Shown: positions 8,350 through 17,856, numbered from the stretch's first letter. The stretch: 64,000 nucleotides of DNA from Micromonospora sp. WMMA1947 (GCF_027497355.1 NZ_CP114909.1:5537001-5601000), one strand, 5' to 3'. Program-made: numbers and translations. The notes: generated from the letters alone by a model not told the origin.

Positions 8350-9354
8350 GTGACGCCGCTCGATCCGGACATGTTCGATCCCGCGTGCCCGTCGCGGGTG
8401 ATGCCGATGCGGATCGGCGACAAGTGGACCGCGATGGTGGTGCTGTGCCTGGAGCACGGGCCGCGCCGGTTCACCGAGTTGCGGGTGCCGCTGCGCACGG
8501 TCACGCCGAAGGTGCTGGCCGAGACGCTGCGGGCGATGGAACGCGACGGGCTGGTCACGCGGACCGCCTACGACGAGAACCCGCCGCGCGTGGAGTACGC
8601 GCTGACGCCGCTGGGCCGCAGCCTGCTGACGCTGGTCGCGGCCGTCCGGTCGTGGAGCGAGGCGCACCTGGACGAGCTGCTGACGGCCCGGAAGTTGCAC
8701 GAGCGGCGGGCAGCGCCGATGTCGTACCCCCGGCATAGCCTGCGGTTCATGGGAACCGCCGAGCTGGACGAGCTGATCGTGCCCGACGCGGAAGGGCTGC
8801 GCTCGTGGTTGTCCGCCCACCACGACACGTCGCCCGGCGTCTGGCTCGCCCTGACCCGCAAGGGCGGCACGCTCACCACGCTGACCTGGCAGCAGGCGGT
8901 CGACGAGGCGTTGTGCTTCGGCTGGATCGACGGGCAGGCCCGCAAGCGCGACCACGAGAGCTCCTGGATCCGGTTCACCCCGCGCCGGGCCCGCAGCGCC
9001 TGGTCGCAACGCAACGTCGCCAACGTGGCCCGGCTGGAGGAACAGGGGCGGATGACGCCGGCGGGCCGGGCCGCGGTGGAGGCCGCGAAGGCGGACGGCC
9101 GATGGGCGGCGGCCTACGCGCCGCCGTCGGAGGCCGAGGTGCCGGCCGACCTGCTCGCCGCCATCGCGGCCGAGCCCGCCGCCCAGGCCATGTTCGACGT
9201 GCTCACCAGCGCCAACAGGTTCGCGCTCATCCACCGGCTCAATGCCGTCAAGCGCGCGGAGACCCGCACGCGCAAGATCGGCGAGTTCGTCGCCATGCTG
9301 GCCCGCCACGAGACGTTCCACCCGCAGAAGGCGAAGCCGCCGCGCACGTCGTGA
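8350..9354 (+). CDS. HxlR-type regulator continuous with a YdeI/OmpD-associated domain (fusion or lost stop)
   Basis: One uninterrupted frame of 334 residues. Residues 1-130 are a complete HxlR winged-helix regulator (GDKWTAMVVLCLEHGPRRF, VEYALTPLGRSLL). From the internal Met at 8749, about 200 residues are a complete YdeI/DUF1905-like protein (SPGVWLALTRKG, ALCFGWIDGQ, RRSRS-like basic segment, LxxxNRFALIHRLNAVKRAETR). TACGCT stands six bases before the GTG start at 8350. A second leaderless-type promoter lies inside the frame before 8749, so the YdeI half may also be made separately. Whether the long form exists in the cell cannot be decided from sequence. Confidence 0.75.
   Translation: MTPLDPDMFDPACPSRVMPMRIGDKWTAMVVLCLEHGPRRFTELRVPLRTVTPKVLAETLRAMERDGLVTRTAYDENPPRVEYALTPLGRSLLTLVAAVRSWSEAHLDELLTARKLHERRAAPMSYPRHSLRFMGTAELDELIVPDAEGLRSWLSAHHDTSPGVWLALTRKGGTLTTLTWQQAVDEALCFGWIDGQARKRDHESSWIRFTPRRARSAWSQRNVANVARLEEQGRMTPAGRAAVEAAKADGRWAAAYAPPSEAEVPADLLAAIAAEPAAQAMFDVLTSANRFALIHRLNAVKRAETRTRKIGEFVAMLARHETFHPQKAKPPRTS
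8736..8748 (+). promoter_or_regulatory. Internal leaderless promoter candidate
   Basis: TAGCCT at 8736-8741, then seven bases (GCGGTTC), then ATG at 8749. This is the same architecture seen before many genes here, and the ATG opens the YdeI-like domain. It would make the domain an independent protein although no stop codon separates it from the HxlR part. Confidence 0.5.
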
Positions 9355-9356
9355 CG

Positions 9357-10661
9357 TCAGCCCCGGTCGAGCGCCCGCATCGTGTGCCGGTAGCCGACCG
9401 TCTCGTGCCCGGCCACCTCGACGATCCCCGACAAGGCGACCAGCGCGATGGCGGCGACGAGCGCGGTCAGGCTGGCCCGGTCGTCCGGATGGACCGGCCC
9501 GGTGGCGCCGAGCACGGACGGGACGGCGACGGCGGCCGCGAGCGGCACGAGCGACGCCACCAGCAGCGGCACGTGCGTCAGGTCGTAGGAGTGCAGGAGC
9601 ACGCTCCACGTCACGAAGATCATGACGAGCAGCGCGGCCATCGGCACCGCGAGCGAGAGCGCCACCTGGAGCGCGGAGAGTTTCTCCTCCTCGACGGCGC
9701 TGGTCGCGACGCGCAGTCCGGCGCCCACCGCAGCGATGGCGCCGAAGATCGGCAGGTGCGCGTAGCGCCACGCGAACGCGCGAGCAGGCCACCGTTCCAG
9801 GACGGGCCGGGAGGGCACGAGGAAGTACGCCCACCAGAGCGTGGCGGCGAGCACGAGCCCGGACGCGATGATCACGACGGCGGCGACGCTCCACCCCTGT
9901 TCCCGGATCAGCGCCCCGACGGCGGCGGTCGTGGCGGCGACCACCTCCCCGAGCGTGATCAGCGTCAGGAGGCTGAACCGTTCGGCCAGGTGACCGGCGT
10001 TCCACGGTGGGCTGCCGAGCCGCCGCTCCGTCACCACCGGCGCGGCCATCTCGGCCAGGGCCAGCAGCACGAGCGCGGCGACGACCACGCCGACCGGCAG
10101 CGGGAGGATCGCGGACAGCAGCCACCCGACCTGCGCGACGGCGATCGTGACCGCGTACGCGACGGTGGTCCGGCGGTGCGCGGGGTCCTGGCGGGCGGCG
10201 CGCAGCCACAGCCCGATGATGGGTACGCGCATGACGATGTAGCCGACGACCAGCAGCAGGTTGTTCGGGCTGCCGCCCTCGGCGGTGGCGTCGAAGCTCA
10301 CCGGCAGCCCGAAGATGAGGATGACGACGCCGAGCATCTGCACGAGCGTCGCGCCACGGAACAACGCGTCGTCGTTGTCGTACGCCGAGGAGAACCAGGT
10401 GAAGTTGATCCATGCCCACGTCACCGCGAAGATCGCGAACGCGTAGGCGCCGAGCGCCGCTCCCACGTGCCCGTCGCCGATGCCGTGGGCGAGCTGGTCG
10501 GCGGCGGCCCCGAACGCGACGACGTACGTCAGGTCGTACAGCAGCTCCAGCGGTGTGGTGGCGCGGCCCTTCTCGCCGGGGTCGCGGCCGGTCATCGGCC
10601 GCAGCCGGTGGTACAGCTCGTGTTTCAGCCGCGGGCCCAGGTCAGCGGCTTCCCGGCTCAC
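9357..10661 (-). CDS. LtrA-like low temperature requirement membrane protein
   Basis: A 434-residue polytopic membrane protein of the LtrA family. It opens with the diagnostic TTPLELLYDLTYVVAFGAAA and continues with many hydrophobic segments (AYAFAIFAVTWAWINFTWFS, LLVVGYIVMRVPIIGLWLRA, FSLLTLITLGEVVAATTAAV). Named after a Listeria cold-growth gene; biochemical role unknown. GTG 10661 overlaps the TGA of the upstream hydrolase gene (GTGA), so translation is coupled. That overlap decides the start although the frame is open further. Confidence 0.85.
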   Translation of the reverse strand: MSREAADLGPRLKHELYHRLRPMTGRDPGEKGRATTPLELLYDLTYVVAFGAAADQLAHGIGDGHVGAALGAYAFAIFAVTWAWINFTWFSSAYDNDDALFRGATLVQMLGVVILIFGLPVSFDATAEGGSPNNLLLVVGYIVMRVPIIGLWLRAARQDPAHRRTTVAYAVTIAVAQVGWLLSAILPLPVGVVVAALVLLALAEMAAPVVTERRLGSPPWNAGHLAERFSLLTLITLGEVVAATTAAVGALIREQGWSVAAVVIIASGLVLAATLWWAYFLVPSRPVLERWPARAFAWRYAHLPIFGAIAAVGAGLRVATSAVEEEKLSALQVALSLAVPMAALLVMIFVTWSVLLHSYDLTHVPLLVASLVPLAAAVAVPSVLGATGPVHPDDRASLTALVAAIALVALSGIVEVAGHETVGYRHTMRALDRG

Positions 10662-11533
10662 GAGTGGTCCCGGACGAACGCACGCATCAGGGCGGAGCAC
10701 TCGGCCGCGTGCGTCTCCAGCAGCAGATGGCCGCCGTCGAGGAGGTGCGCGTCCATCCGGTCCAGCACACGGTGGTACGCGAGCACCTCGTCCACGTCGA
10801 AGTACGCGTCGTGCCGGCCCCACAGCACGAGCGCCGGCGGCTGGCAGGCGCGGTGGTAGGCGGCGATCTCGCCGAACCGGGCGACGTGGGTGGCGTAATC
10901 GGTGAACAGCGCGAACTGCGCCTCGACGTTGCCGGGCCGGGTCATCCGCTCCCAGTCCAGGTGCCACGCCTCAGGTGCCTGCAGCGGGCGTACGTGCGCG
11001 GGCAGCCCGGCGAGGTACTGGTCCCGGGTGCCGTCGAAGGTCAGCCAGTCCGGCAGCGCAGCGCGGGTGGCGTCGCCCGGGTCGGCCCAGTACGCCCGCG
11101 CGGTGTCCCACTGCGCGCCGAGCCCGTCGGCGTGTGCGTTGCCGTTCTGCACGATCAGGCCGCGGATCCGTTCCGGGGCACGCAGGGCCAGGTGGTAGCC
11201 GACGGGCGCGCCGAAGTCGTGCAGGTAGACGAAGAAGCGGTCCACGCCGAGCAGGGTGAGCAGGCGCTCGACGGTCCACGACAGGTTCTCGAATGTGTAG
11301 TCGTACTCGGCGACGGTGGGCGACGACGACATGCCGAAGCCCGGCAGGTCGGGCGCGAGCACGTACGCGACCTCGGCGAGTGTGGGCATGACCTCGCGGA
11401 ACGTGTGCGACGAGCTGGGGAAGCCGTGCAGCAGCAGCACCGCCGGGTCGCCGGGGCGTCCGGCCTCGCGGAAGAACACCTCCAGGCCGTCGACGTCGGC
11501 GTGCCGGTGGCGGATCTTCTGACTGGCGCGCAT
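10658..11533 (-). CDS. Alpha/beta hydrolase, epoxide-hydrolase/haloalkane-dehalogenase type
   Basis: A 291-residue alpha/beta hydrolase. It has HGFPSSSHT (oxyanion His-Gly), a nucleophile elbow VYLHDFGAPVG with Asp instead of Ser as in epoxide hydrolases and dehalogenases, WGRHDAYFD for the acid, and LDGGHLLLE for the catalytic His. ATG 11533 is preceded by CAGGAT at leaderless spacing. It is the first gene of a two-gene unit with the LtrA-like protein. Confidence 0.85.
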   Translation of the reverse strand: MRASQKIRHRHADVDGLEVFFREAGRPGDPAVLLLHGFPSSSHTFREVMPTLAEVAYVLAPDLPGFGMSSSPTVAEYDYTFENLSWTVERLLTLLGVDRFFVYLHDFGAPVGYHLALRAPERIRGLIVQNGNAHADGLGAQWDTARAYWADPGDATRAALPDWLTFDGTRDQYLAGLPAHVRPLQAPEAWHLDWERMTRPGNVEAQFALFTDYATHVARFGEIAAYHRACQPPALVLWGRHDAYFDVDEVLAYHRVLDRMDAHLLDGGHLLLETHAAECSALMRAFVRDHS

Positions 11534-11648
11534 CACCTCATCCTGGCGGCCCGGCCGCGCCCGTACGGCCGTTTCCGGCAGCAGCGACGACCGGCGGGGC
11601 TGACCCGGGCGTACGCTCGAACGAACCGACGGTGGGAGGTCGCCCGCG

Positions 11649-11873
11649 ATGATCCCGGTGCTGATCCTGTTCGGGCTTGTCCTGGGGCGCTGGTGGCGGT
11701 CGTCGCTCGTCGCCGCGGCGCTGGGCTGGCCGGTCCTGCTGGTCGCGACCGGCGTGATGGACGTCGGCGCCGGGCTGCTCGGCGCGGCCGTGCTCGCCGT
11801 CGCGAACACCGGTGCCGGCGTGCTGCTCCATCAGGGAGCCCTCCTGGCGATCCGGCAGCTTCGGGCGTCCTGA
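11649..11873 (+). CDS. Small membrane protein, two predicted transmembrane helices
   Basis: A 74-residue protein with two hydrophobic stretches, about residues 2-32 and 37-60, and short polar ends. No family recognised. GGGAGG at good spacing before ATG 11649 and normal third-position GC bias support it as a real gene. It stands alone between a divergent hydrolase and a convergent MarR-like gene. Confidence 0.55.
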   Translation: MIPVLILFGLVLGRWWRSSLVAAALGWPVLLVATGVMDVGAGLLGAAVLAVANTGAGVLLHQGALLAIRQLRAS

Positions 11874-11887
11874 GGCGGGTCCCTGCG

Positions 11888-12351
11888 CTACACGGTGCCG
11901 CCGGTGTTCCGGATCATCCGCCGGAGCACTTTGAGGGTGGTGACGTAGTCGGCGTCGTCGACGCCGTCGTGGATGCGGGCCCGGATCCCGGCGCGTGCTG
12001 CTTGAGGCGGAGCCGGGCGGCCTCCCCCGCCTCGGTGATCCGCAGCCGGCCGTCCGCGCCGCGGGTCAGCCAGCCGCGTTCCCGCAGCACCTCCGCCTCG
12101 GCGTCCAGGTCGTCCTCGGCCCGCAGGTACGAGCGCATCGCGTGCCGCAGCTCGGGAACGGACAGTCCGCCGCCGCCGGGCAGGAGGTCGTTCGGGGACA
12201 GGTTGCGCAGGAGCCAGAACTGGGGCTGGGTGAAGCCGTGCGCGGCGTGCTGGGACCGGGTGAAGGCGATGAGCGATTCGTATGCGACGCCCGTCCAGTA
12301 GGCGGCCGGCTGGCCCGCGAGTTCGGCGTCGGACAGGTGCGGCATCGTCAT
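11888..12351 (-). pseudogene. MarR-family winged-helix regulator with an apparent one-base frameshift
   Basis: From ATG 12351 one frame gives a normal MarR-type protein (TQPQFWLLRNLS, SVPELRHAM, GADGRLRITEAGEAA). After about 11990 it degenerates into low-complexity residues. The next frame gives the proper family C-terminus (RARIHDGVDDADYVTTLKV, ending at 11888). Adding one base in the short G run near 11988 (minus strand GGG to GGGG) restores a protein of about 154 residues. The cause may be an assembly indel or a true mutation. It diverges from the phosphatase-like gene at 12464. Confidence 0.65.
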
Positions 12352-12463
12352 GGTGATCTACCTCCGGCGGTGGTCGGGTGAGCACGACGCTAGAACCTCA
12401 ACCACGCTTCAGATCAAGCCGCGAGGGACATCGCGTTCCGGCCGGCCCGGGCATGATGAGCCG

Positions 12464-13240
12464 ATGCGGGTAGCGATGGCGACCGACGCGGGGCATCCCG
12501 GCCGGGCCAATGAGGACTTCGCCGGCGCCGTACCGTGCGGGCTGGTCCTGGTCGACGGCGCGGGTGGCATCGCCGGCGCGGACGAGGTCTGTCACCACGG
12601 CATCGCCTGGTACGCGACCCGGCTCGGCGGTGCGTTGCTGGGCGCGCTGGCCGAGGAGCGGAGCCTGCGCGACGTGCTGGCCGAGGGCATCGAGCGGGTC
12701 ACCGACCAGCACCGCGACACCTGCGATGTCGCGCATCCGATCAGCCCGTTCGCGGCGGTCGCGATGCTCCGGTTCTCCGGCGGCACCGTCGAGCACCTGG
12801 TCCTCGGCGACGCGGTGGCTGTCGTCGGCCGGGCGGGCGGTGAACCGCTCGTCGCCCACGATCCGCGTGAGGTGGTGATCGCGCGATCCTTCGAGGAGCG
12901 GCTGAAGGACGTGCCGAAGGGCGGCGACGAGTACCGGCGGCTGATGATGGAACTGCGATCCCGCCGCAACAGCCCTGGTGGCTTCTGGGTCGCGAAGGAC
13001 GACCCGACGGTCGTGGACGAGGCGGTCACCGGCAGCGGCCCGGCGGACGACGTGACAGCGGCGGCGCTGCTCAGCAACGGCGCGAGCCGGCTCGTGGACA
13101 CGTTCGGCCTGACCGACTGGCCGGGGCTGCTGCGCCTGCTGGACAGCGACGGTCCGGCCGAGGTCATCCACCGGGTCCGGCAGGCGGAGGCGCGCGAGGG
13201 TGTCGCCACCGACGACGCGACGATCGTCTGCCGCACCTGA
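12464..13240 (+). CDS. PP2C/PPM-type phosphatase-like protein
   Basis: A 258-residue protein with the PPM metal-binding signatures: ANEDF at residues 15-19, LVDGAGG about residue 28, and a terminal TDDATIV. The family would be a Mg/Mn-dependent Ser/Thr phosphatase; several connecting motifs are divergent, so activity is uncertain. CATGAT six bases before ATG 12464 supports the start. It stands alone. Confidence 0.7.
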   Translation: MRVAMATDAGHPGRANEDFAGAVPCGLVLVDGAGGIAGADEVCHHGIAWYATRLGGALLGALAEERSLRDVLAEGIERVTDQHRDTCDVAHPISPFAAVAMLRFSGGTVEHLVLGDAVAVVGRAGGEPLVAHDPREVVIARSFEERLKDVPKGGDEYRRLMMELRSRRNSPGGFWVAKDDPTVVDEAVTGSGPADDVTAAALLSNGASRLVDTFGLTDWPGLLRLLDSDGPAEVIHRVRQAEAREGVATDDATIVCRT

Positions 13241-13260
13241 CCCGGCACGACAATCCGGCC

Positions 13261-14025
13261 GTGCTCGTGTTGACTGCGGCGATGGACCGTCAACGCCTGA
13301 GCAGCATCGCGCACTCGCACCACCCGATCGCGGCCCCGGTCTCCGGCGTGAACGTCAACCGGCTGCTGCGCCGGGCCGGTCGCCGGCCGGCGGCCCGCAT
13401 CCTCGACCTGGGCTGCGGTGAGGCCGCCTGGGCGTTGCAGGCCCTCGCGCACCACCCGGACGGGCACGCCGACGGTGTGGACCTCAGCCCGTACGCGCTG
13501 GAGCGCGCTGCTGACGCCGCCGCCGTGCGGGGCCTCGCCGACCGGCTCACGCTGCACGAGCGCGACGCCCGGTCGTACGTGCCGGACGGCGACTACGACC
13601 TCGTGCTCTGCGTCGGGTCGACGCACGCGTTCGACGGGTTCGGCGGGACGCTGGAACTAGCCGGCCGGCACGTGAACGCCGACGGCATCCTGATGGTGGG
13701 CGAGGGATTCTGGCAGGTGCCGCCGACGCCGGAGGCACTGGCGGCGCTTGGCGCGAAGCCCGAGGACCACAGCGACCTCGCCGGTCTGGTCGCGTCCGCG
13801 GAGCAGGCCGGCTGGACCCCGGTGTACGCGCACGTCAGCGACGCCGCCGAGTGGGACGACTACGAGTGGTCGTGGACCGGTTCGCTGACCGAGTGGGCGC
13901 TGGACAACCCGGGTCACCCGGATGCCGCCGGGGCGCTCACCGCCGCCCGGGAGCACCGGGACCAGTGGCTACGCGGATACCGCGGCGTGCTGGGGTTCGT
14001 GACGCTGGTGCTGCGCCGCACCTGA
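13261..14025 (+). CDS. Class I SAM-dependent methyltransferase
   Basis: A 254-residue methyltransferase with RILDLGCGEAAW as the SAM loop about residues 43-54, HADGVDLSPYALE for the second strand, and DLVLCVGSTHAF, a divergent motif IV. The GTG start at 13261 has GACAAT at the leaderless spacing. An internal ATG lies eight codons on and could also serve. Substrate unknown. Confidence 0.75.
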   Translation: MLVLTAAMDRQRLSSIAHSHHPIAAPVSGVNVNRLLRRAGRRPAARILDLGCGEAAWALQALAHHPDGHADGVDLSPYALERAADAAAVRGLADRLTLHERDARSYVPDGDYDLVLCVGSTHAFDGFGGTLELAGRHVNADGILMVGEGFWQVPPTPEALAALGAKPEDHSDLAGLVASAEQAGWTPVYAHVSDAAEWDDYEWSWTGSLTEWALDNPGHPDAAGALTAAREHRDQWLRGYRGVLGFVTLVLRRT

Positions 14026-14078
14026 CCGGCCGCGCGGGTCCAGTCCGGTACAGGCGGGCGGGGCACTATCGTTCGGGC

Positions 14079-14576
14079 GTGCAGATCCGTTTCGCCGTAC
14101 CGGCCGACCCCGCCTATCCGGCCCGCGTGGCCGCCGCGCTCGCCGCCGCCCGGCTGCGCCGGTTCGGCTACATCGGCGCGGTCCTCGCCGCGATCGGGGT
14201 GATCGGCTGGATCGTCTCACAGGCGTCGGAGCGGGGTGACCGCTTCGCGTCGCTGTGGACCGCGTTCATCGTGGCCGGCGTGCTGTCGATGCTGTACGCG
14301 CCGTGGGTGCGGTGGCGGGCACGGCGCCGGTCCGGCGGCTACGCGGTCGAGGGTGGCTACGACATCGACGACCGCAACATCATGATGCGCAGCGGTTCGG
14401 AGTCCGGCGGCATCGCCTGGGACGGCGTCGAGCGGGTCACCGAGACCCCGGATTTCTGGATCGTGTACGTGGGACGGATGCCCGCCACGGTGATCCCCCG
14501 GTGGCTGATGTCCGCCGAGGACGCCGGGCGGCTGCGCGCCTTCATGGTGGAGCGGCAACTGCTCGGCGACCGTTGA
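14079..14576 (+). CDS. YcxB-like membrane protein
   Basis: A 165-residue protein. It has an N-terminal cytoplasmic strand region, two hydrophobic segments (FGYIGAVLAAIGVIGWIVSQ; LWTAFIVAGVLSMLYAPWV) and a soluble YcxB-type C-terminal domain (GGIAWDGVERVTETPDFWIV, VIPRWLMSAEDAG). TATCGT six bases before GTG 14079 indicates a leaderless start. Function of the family is unknown. Confidence 0.7.
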   Translation: MQIRFAVPADPAYPARVAAALAAARLRRFGYIGAVLAAIGVIGWIVSQASERGDRFASLWTAFIVAGVLSMLYAPWVRWRARRRSGGYAVEGGYDIDDRNIMMRSGSESGGIAWDGVERVTETPDFWIVYVGRMPATVIPRWLMSAEDAGRLRAFMVERQLLGDR

Positions 14577-14608
14577 CCATGTATTGATCGGCTGTATATG
14601 TTGCCCCG

Positions 14609-14938
14609 GTGACTGAGATGCGCGAGGCGACCTTCCTGATCCTGACCGCGCTGGCCGACGAGCCGCGCCACGGCTACGGGATCATCCAGGAGGTCGCCGG
14701 CCTGTCCGGCGGTCGCGTCAACCTGCTGCCGGGCACGCTCTACGCCGCCCTGGACCGGCTGGTCGCGCAGGGCCTCGTCGAACTCAGCCACGAAGAGGTG
14801 GTCGACGGCAGGCTGCGCCGGTACTACCGGCTGCGCGCCGACGGCCGGACCGAGCTGGCACGCCAGACCGAACGGCTGCGGCAGCTCGCCGCCGCCGGCG
14901 AGGCCCGGCTGCGCGCCCTGCGGCCCCGCACCGCCTGA
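14609..14938 (+). CDS. PadR-family transcriptional regulator
   Basis: A 109-residue winged-helix PadR protein (FLILTALADEPRHGYGI, LLPGTLYAALDRLVAQGLV, RRYYRLRADGR). TATGTT lies six bases before GTG 14609. A membrane protein follows 32 bases downstream, the common actinobacterial arrangement in which PadR controls the neighbouring membrane gene. No inverted repeat clear enough to call an operator was seen. Confidence 0.85.
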   Translation: MTEMREATFLILTALADEPRHGYGIIQEVAGLSGGRVNLLPGTLYAALDRLVAQGLVELSHEEVVDGRLRRYYRLRADGRTELARQTERLRQLAAAGEARLRALRPRTA

Positions 14939-14970
14939 CCCCCGCCGTCGCGGCCCGTAGGGAGACACCG

Positions 14971-16031
14971 ATGCACCGCTGGCTGCTGCTGGCCTACCCC
15001 CGTGACTACCGCCGCGCGCGCGGGGCCGAAATCCTGGAGACGGTACGGGACGTCGGCGCGGCCCACCGGCGTACCCGGGTCGCGGCGAATCTCGTACGCC
15101 ATGGTCTGCGTGCCCGGCTGGGACGGCCGGCGAGCCGCGGCGTGGTGGCCTGGGCGTCGGTGTTCGCGGTGGTCTGCGGCTTGTTCGCCGCGTCGTTCGG
15201 CACCTGGCTCGCGTGGCTCGGCTCCCGCCCGCTCGACCACCGGGACCTCGCCGCCGTGGTCGGCCAGCTCTACCCGGACCGGCAGGTCAGCCACCTCGAC
15301 CAGGACGACCCGCCCGCCGTGTTCCTCATCTACGGCCACCCGCTGAACGAGGACCTCCTGTCCGAGCTGCTGCTCGGCGACGGCGGCGAGTACGCGCTGG
15401 CCGAGCTGACCGCGTCGTTCGACCAGACGCCGGCGGGCGGCCTCACCGACCTGCGGCAGCGCCTGGACGCCGCCGGCTGGGAGCAGAGCGAGCCCGTCCG
15501 GTCCGACGCGTACGGCTGCGCCCCCGGCAGTCCGCGCTGCGACCCGGCGTCCATCCCCTCCGACGTCACCGTGTACGCCGAGCGCGGCGACCACATCCTC
15601 GCCGTGGAGCTCACCGCGGACGGCTCGATGAGCCTCGCCCTCAGCCGCGCCACCCCCGGCGCCGCCTACCCGCCGGTCTGCTCGCCTTCGCACTGGGCGC
15701 GGTCGGCGGCTGGACGCTGTTCGGCTGGGCCAGCCGCCGCACCGAGGGACGGCGGTCGCTGGTGCAGGGGCCGGCGAAGGTCCTGTACGGCGTCGCGATG
15801 GTGTTCTGGGCCGCGCCGATCCTGCTCGGCGCGCCGCTGATGCTGACGCACCACCTGGGCGAGCCGCACCCGCGCTGGCACGTGCCGTGGGAGTGGCTCG
15901 GCCAGCCCGCCATGTCACTGCCGTTCCTGGTCGGCACGGTCCTGCTGCTGCTCGCGCTGGGCCTGGCGGCGCTGCCGCGCCGGCGGCCGGCGGGCCGTGC
16001 GCTCGCCGGGGCGTCGGGACCGGCTGTCTAG
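14971..16031 (+). pseudogene. Membrane protein following PadR, apparent one-base frameshift
   Basis: ATG 14971 after GGGAG starts a protein with a basic N-terminus, a transmembrane segment about residues 58-80, and a long soluble region up to about 15660. The frame then turns into meaningless sequence, while the next frame gives several further membrane helices (LLAFALGAVGGWTLFGW, MVFWAAPILLGAPLML) and ends at 16031. Adding one base near 15672 joins both into about 353 residues. No named family; the PadR-plus-membrane-protein pairing is common. Error or true mutation undecided. Confidence 0.65.
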
Positions 16032-16043
16032 CAGCCCGCCGGG

Positions 16044-17447
16044 TCATGCCGGGCATCGCGCGCCAGGGGCCGGCAACGTCAGGTCGACGAGGTATCTGTC
16101 CACCACCGCCTCCGCGCAGTCGTTGCGCTGGTAAGTGCCGTGGCCCCAGCCCTCGTACGTGACCAGACGCCCGTGCCGGCCGAGCTGCCGGGCGACGTTC
16201 ACCGCCCAGGCGTAGCCGGTGCGGGGATCGTGCCGGGCGTTGAGCAGCAGCAGCCGCGTGCGGGTGTGCACATTCAGCGCGTGCGGCGGGTTGCGGACCG
16301 GGGACGGCCAGCCCAGGCAGGTCTGCACGGCCAGCAGACCGGCGCCGTACCGGACGTCCGGTGCGACGGCCACGGCGTCGCGGACCAAGCCGGCGTAGTC
16401 GGCGTAGTCGCGCACCCGCGCCGGCCAGTCCGCGCAGAACGCCGCGACCGAGAGCGGGAAGTTCACAGCCGGTGGCGGCGTGCCGGCGTCCATGTCCCGC
16501 ACGATCGCGGCCAGTTGCGGCCAGCGCGGGCCGGCGAGCAGGCCGAGTGCCACGGCGGTGACGTCGAAGGGGGTACGGGGGGCGTACTCGCCACGGTCCG
16601 CGCGGGCCAGCACCCGCGCCCACACCGACCGTACGTCCCGTTCGTGGAGCACACAGTCCGCGGACCTGTCGCACCAGGAGACGAACTCGTCGAACGAGTC
16701 CTGCAACGTGGCGGCCTGCGTCCGCACGAAGGACCGCACGTCGAGGCTGTGGTCGAACACGCCCTCCAGCACGACCGCCCGCACGTGGCCGGGATACCGC
16801 TCGGCGTACTGCTGGCCCAGGAGCGTGCCGTACGAGCTTCCGTGGAAGGACAGCCGCCGCTCCCCCAGCGCCCGCCGCAGGGCGTCGAGGTCGCGGACGG
16901 TGCTGAGCGTGTCGGCGTGGTCGTACACCGGGCTGGTCGGGCGGCACCTGCTCCACAGGGCCTGGTTGTAGGCCACCGCGGCGTCGAAGTCCGCCGGACC
17001 GGTCAACGGGACGGGCGGCTTGCGCAGCACCGGATCCGGCGTGCAGGCGGGCGCGGCGGTGCGGGCGACCGTACGCGGATCGAAACTGACCAGGTCGAAC
17101 CGGTCCAGCAGTTCGTCACTGAACCGGTCGCCCTTGCGGATGCGTTCCACCCCCGAGTCGCCGGGGCCGCCCGGCCCGAACACCAGCGTGCCCACCCGGT
17201 GCTCCGGCACGCGCGCGGATCGGCGCGCCACGGCGAGTTCGAACGTCGGGCCGTCCGGCCGGGCCCAGTCCACCGGCAGGCGCAGCCGGGCGCACCGCAC
17301 CCGCTCATCCGGTGGGACGTCCGGCAGATCGTCGGCGCACTCGCCCCAGACGAGGCGCGGTGGCGGGAGCCCGGCGTGCGCCGCGCCGGGTAGTCCCGCC
17401 AGGACGGTGATCACGGCCAGAGCGACGGCCACGGTACGTCGGTACAC
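16044..17447 (-). CDS. Secreted alpha/beta hydrolase, tripeptidyl aminopeptidase (SlpD/TAP) type
   Basis: A 467-residue protein with a signal peptide (VAVALAVITVLAGLPGAAHA, cleavage near residue 25). Its order matches secreted proline/tripeptidyl aminopeptidases of Streptomyces: oxyanion region LVFGPGGPGDSG, nucleophile GSSYG, and a TAP-like C-terminal domain with RLLLLNARHDPRTGYAWA (acid) and YEGWGHGTY (catalytic His). It is expected to trim peptides outside the cell. It ends only 13 bases from the convergent membrane gene. Confidence 0.85.
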   Translation of the reverse strand: MYRRTVAVALAVITVLAGLPGAAHAGLPPPRLVWGECADDLPDVPPDERVRCARLRLPVDWARPDGPTFELAVARRSARVPEHRVGTLVFGPGGPGDSGVERIRKGDRFSDELLDRFDLVSFDPRTVARTAAPACTPDPVLRKPPVPLTGPADFDAAVAYNQALWSRCRPTSPVYDHADTLSTVRDLDALRRALGERRLSFHGSSYGTLLGQQYAERYPGHVRAVVLEGVFDHSLDVRSFVRTQAATLQDSFDEFVSWCDRSADCVLHERDVRSVWARVLARADRGEYAPRTPFDVTAVALGLLAGPRWPQLAAIVRDMDAGTPPPAVNFPLSVAAFCADWPARVRDYADYAGLVRDAVAVAPDVRYGAGLLAVQTCLGWPSPVRNPPHALNVHTRTRLLLLNARHDPRTGYAWAVNVARQLGRHGRLVTYEGWGHGTYQRNDCAEAVVDRYLVDLTLPAPGARCPA

Positions 17448-17648
17448 GGCACCTCCCCGTTGTGGATGCCAGTCGATTCTTCAGCGGCGGCCCACCCGAG
17501 TCCCATACGGAAACGCCCCGAGATGCCCCTCGGGTCTTCTCCCCGAGTCCGCCCTGAAGGCCACATGAGCAGAGACCAGTTCCCGTCCAGGGCGGCCGGG
17601 CGCTCGCCGGGGCATCGGACCGGGCTGCCGGCGGTCTAGCATCGGGCG

Positions 17649-17843
17649 ATGACGTCGTCCCTGGACAGTCTGCCGAAGATCAGCGCGCCGGCCATGCGGG
17701 CGCTGACCGCCGCCGGCTACACCACGCTGCGCCGCCTCGCCGGTGTGCCGCGCGCGGAACTGGCCCGCCTGCACGGCATGGGACCCAAGGCGCTGGGCAT
17801 CATCGAGGCCGCCCTCGCCGAACACGACCTGCGGCTGAGCTGA
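17649..17843 (+). CDS. Small helix-hairpin-helix protein
   Basis: A 64-residue protein with ISAPAMRALTAAGYTTLRRL and ARLHGMGPKALGIIEAAL, a tandem helix-hairpin-helix layout like the C-terminal domain of RNA polymerase alpha or DUF4332 proteins. Non-specific DNA binding is likely. TAGCAT six bases before ATG 17649 supports a leaderless start. The two genes downstream follow closely and may be co-transcribed. Confidence 0.7.
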   Translation: MTSSLDSLPKISAPAMRALTAAGYTTLRRLAGVPRAELARLHGMGPKALGIIEAALAEHDLRLS

Positions 17844-17856
17844 CGAGGTGATCGCG

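Noticed and set aside
14577..14608. PadR operator upstream of the PadR gene
   Set aside because: Repeated TGTAT elements are direct, not inverted, and too short to support a call.
17517..17534. CCCGAG/CTCGGG hairpin as a terminator
   Set aside because: It lies between divergent genes, so neither transcript would end there; possibly only local GC symmetry.
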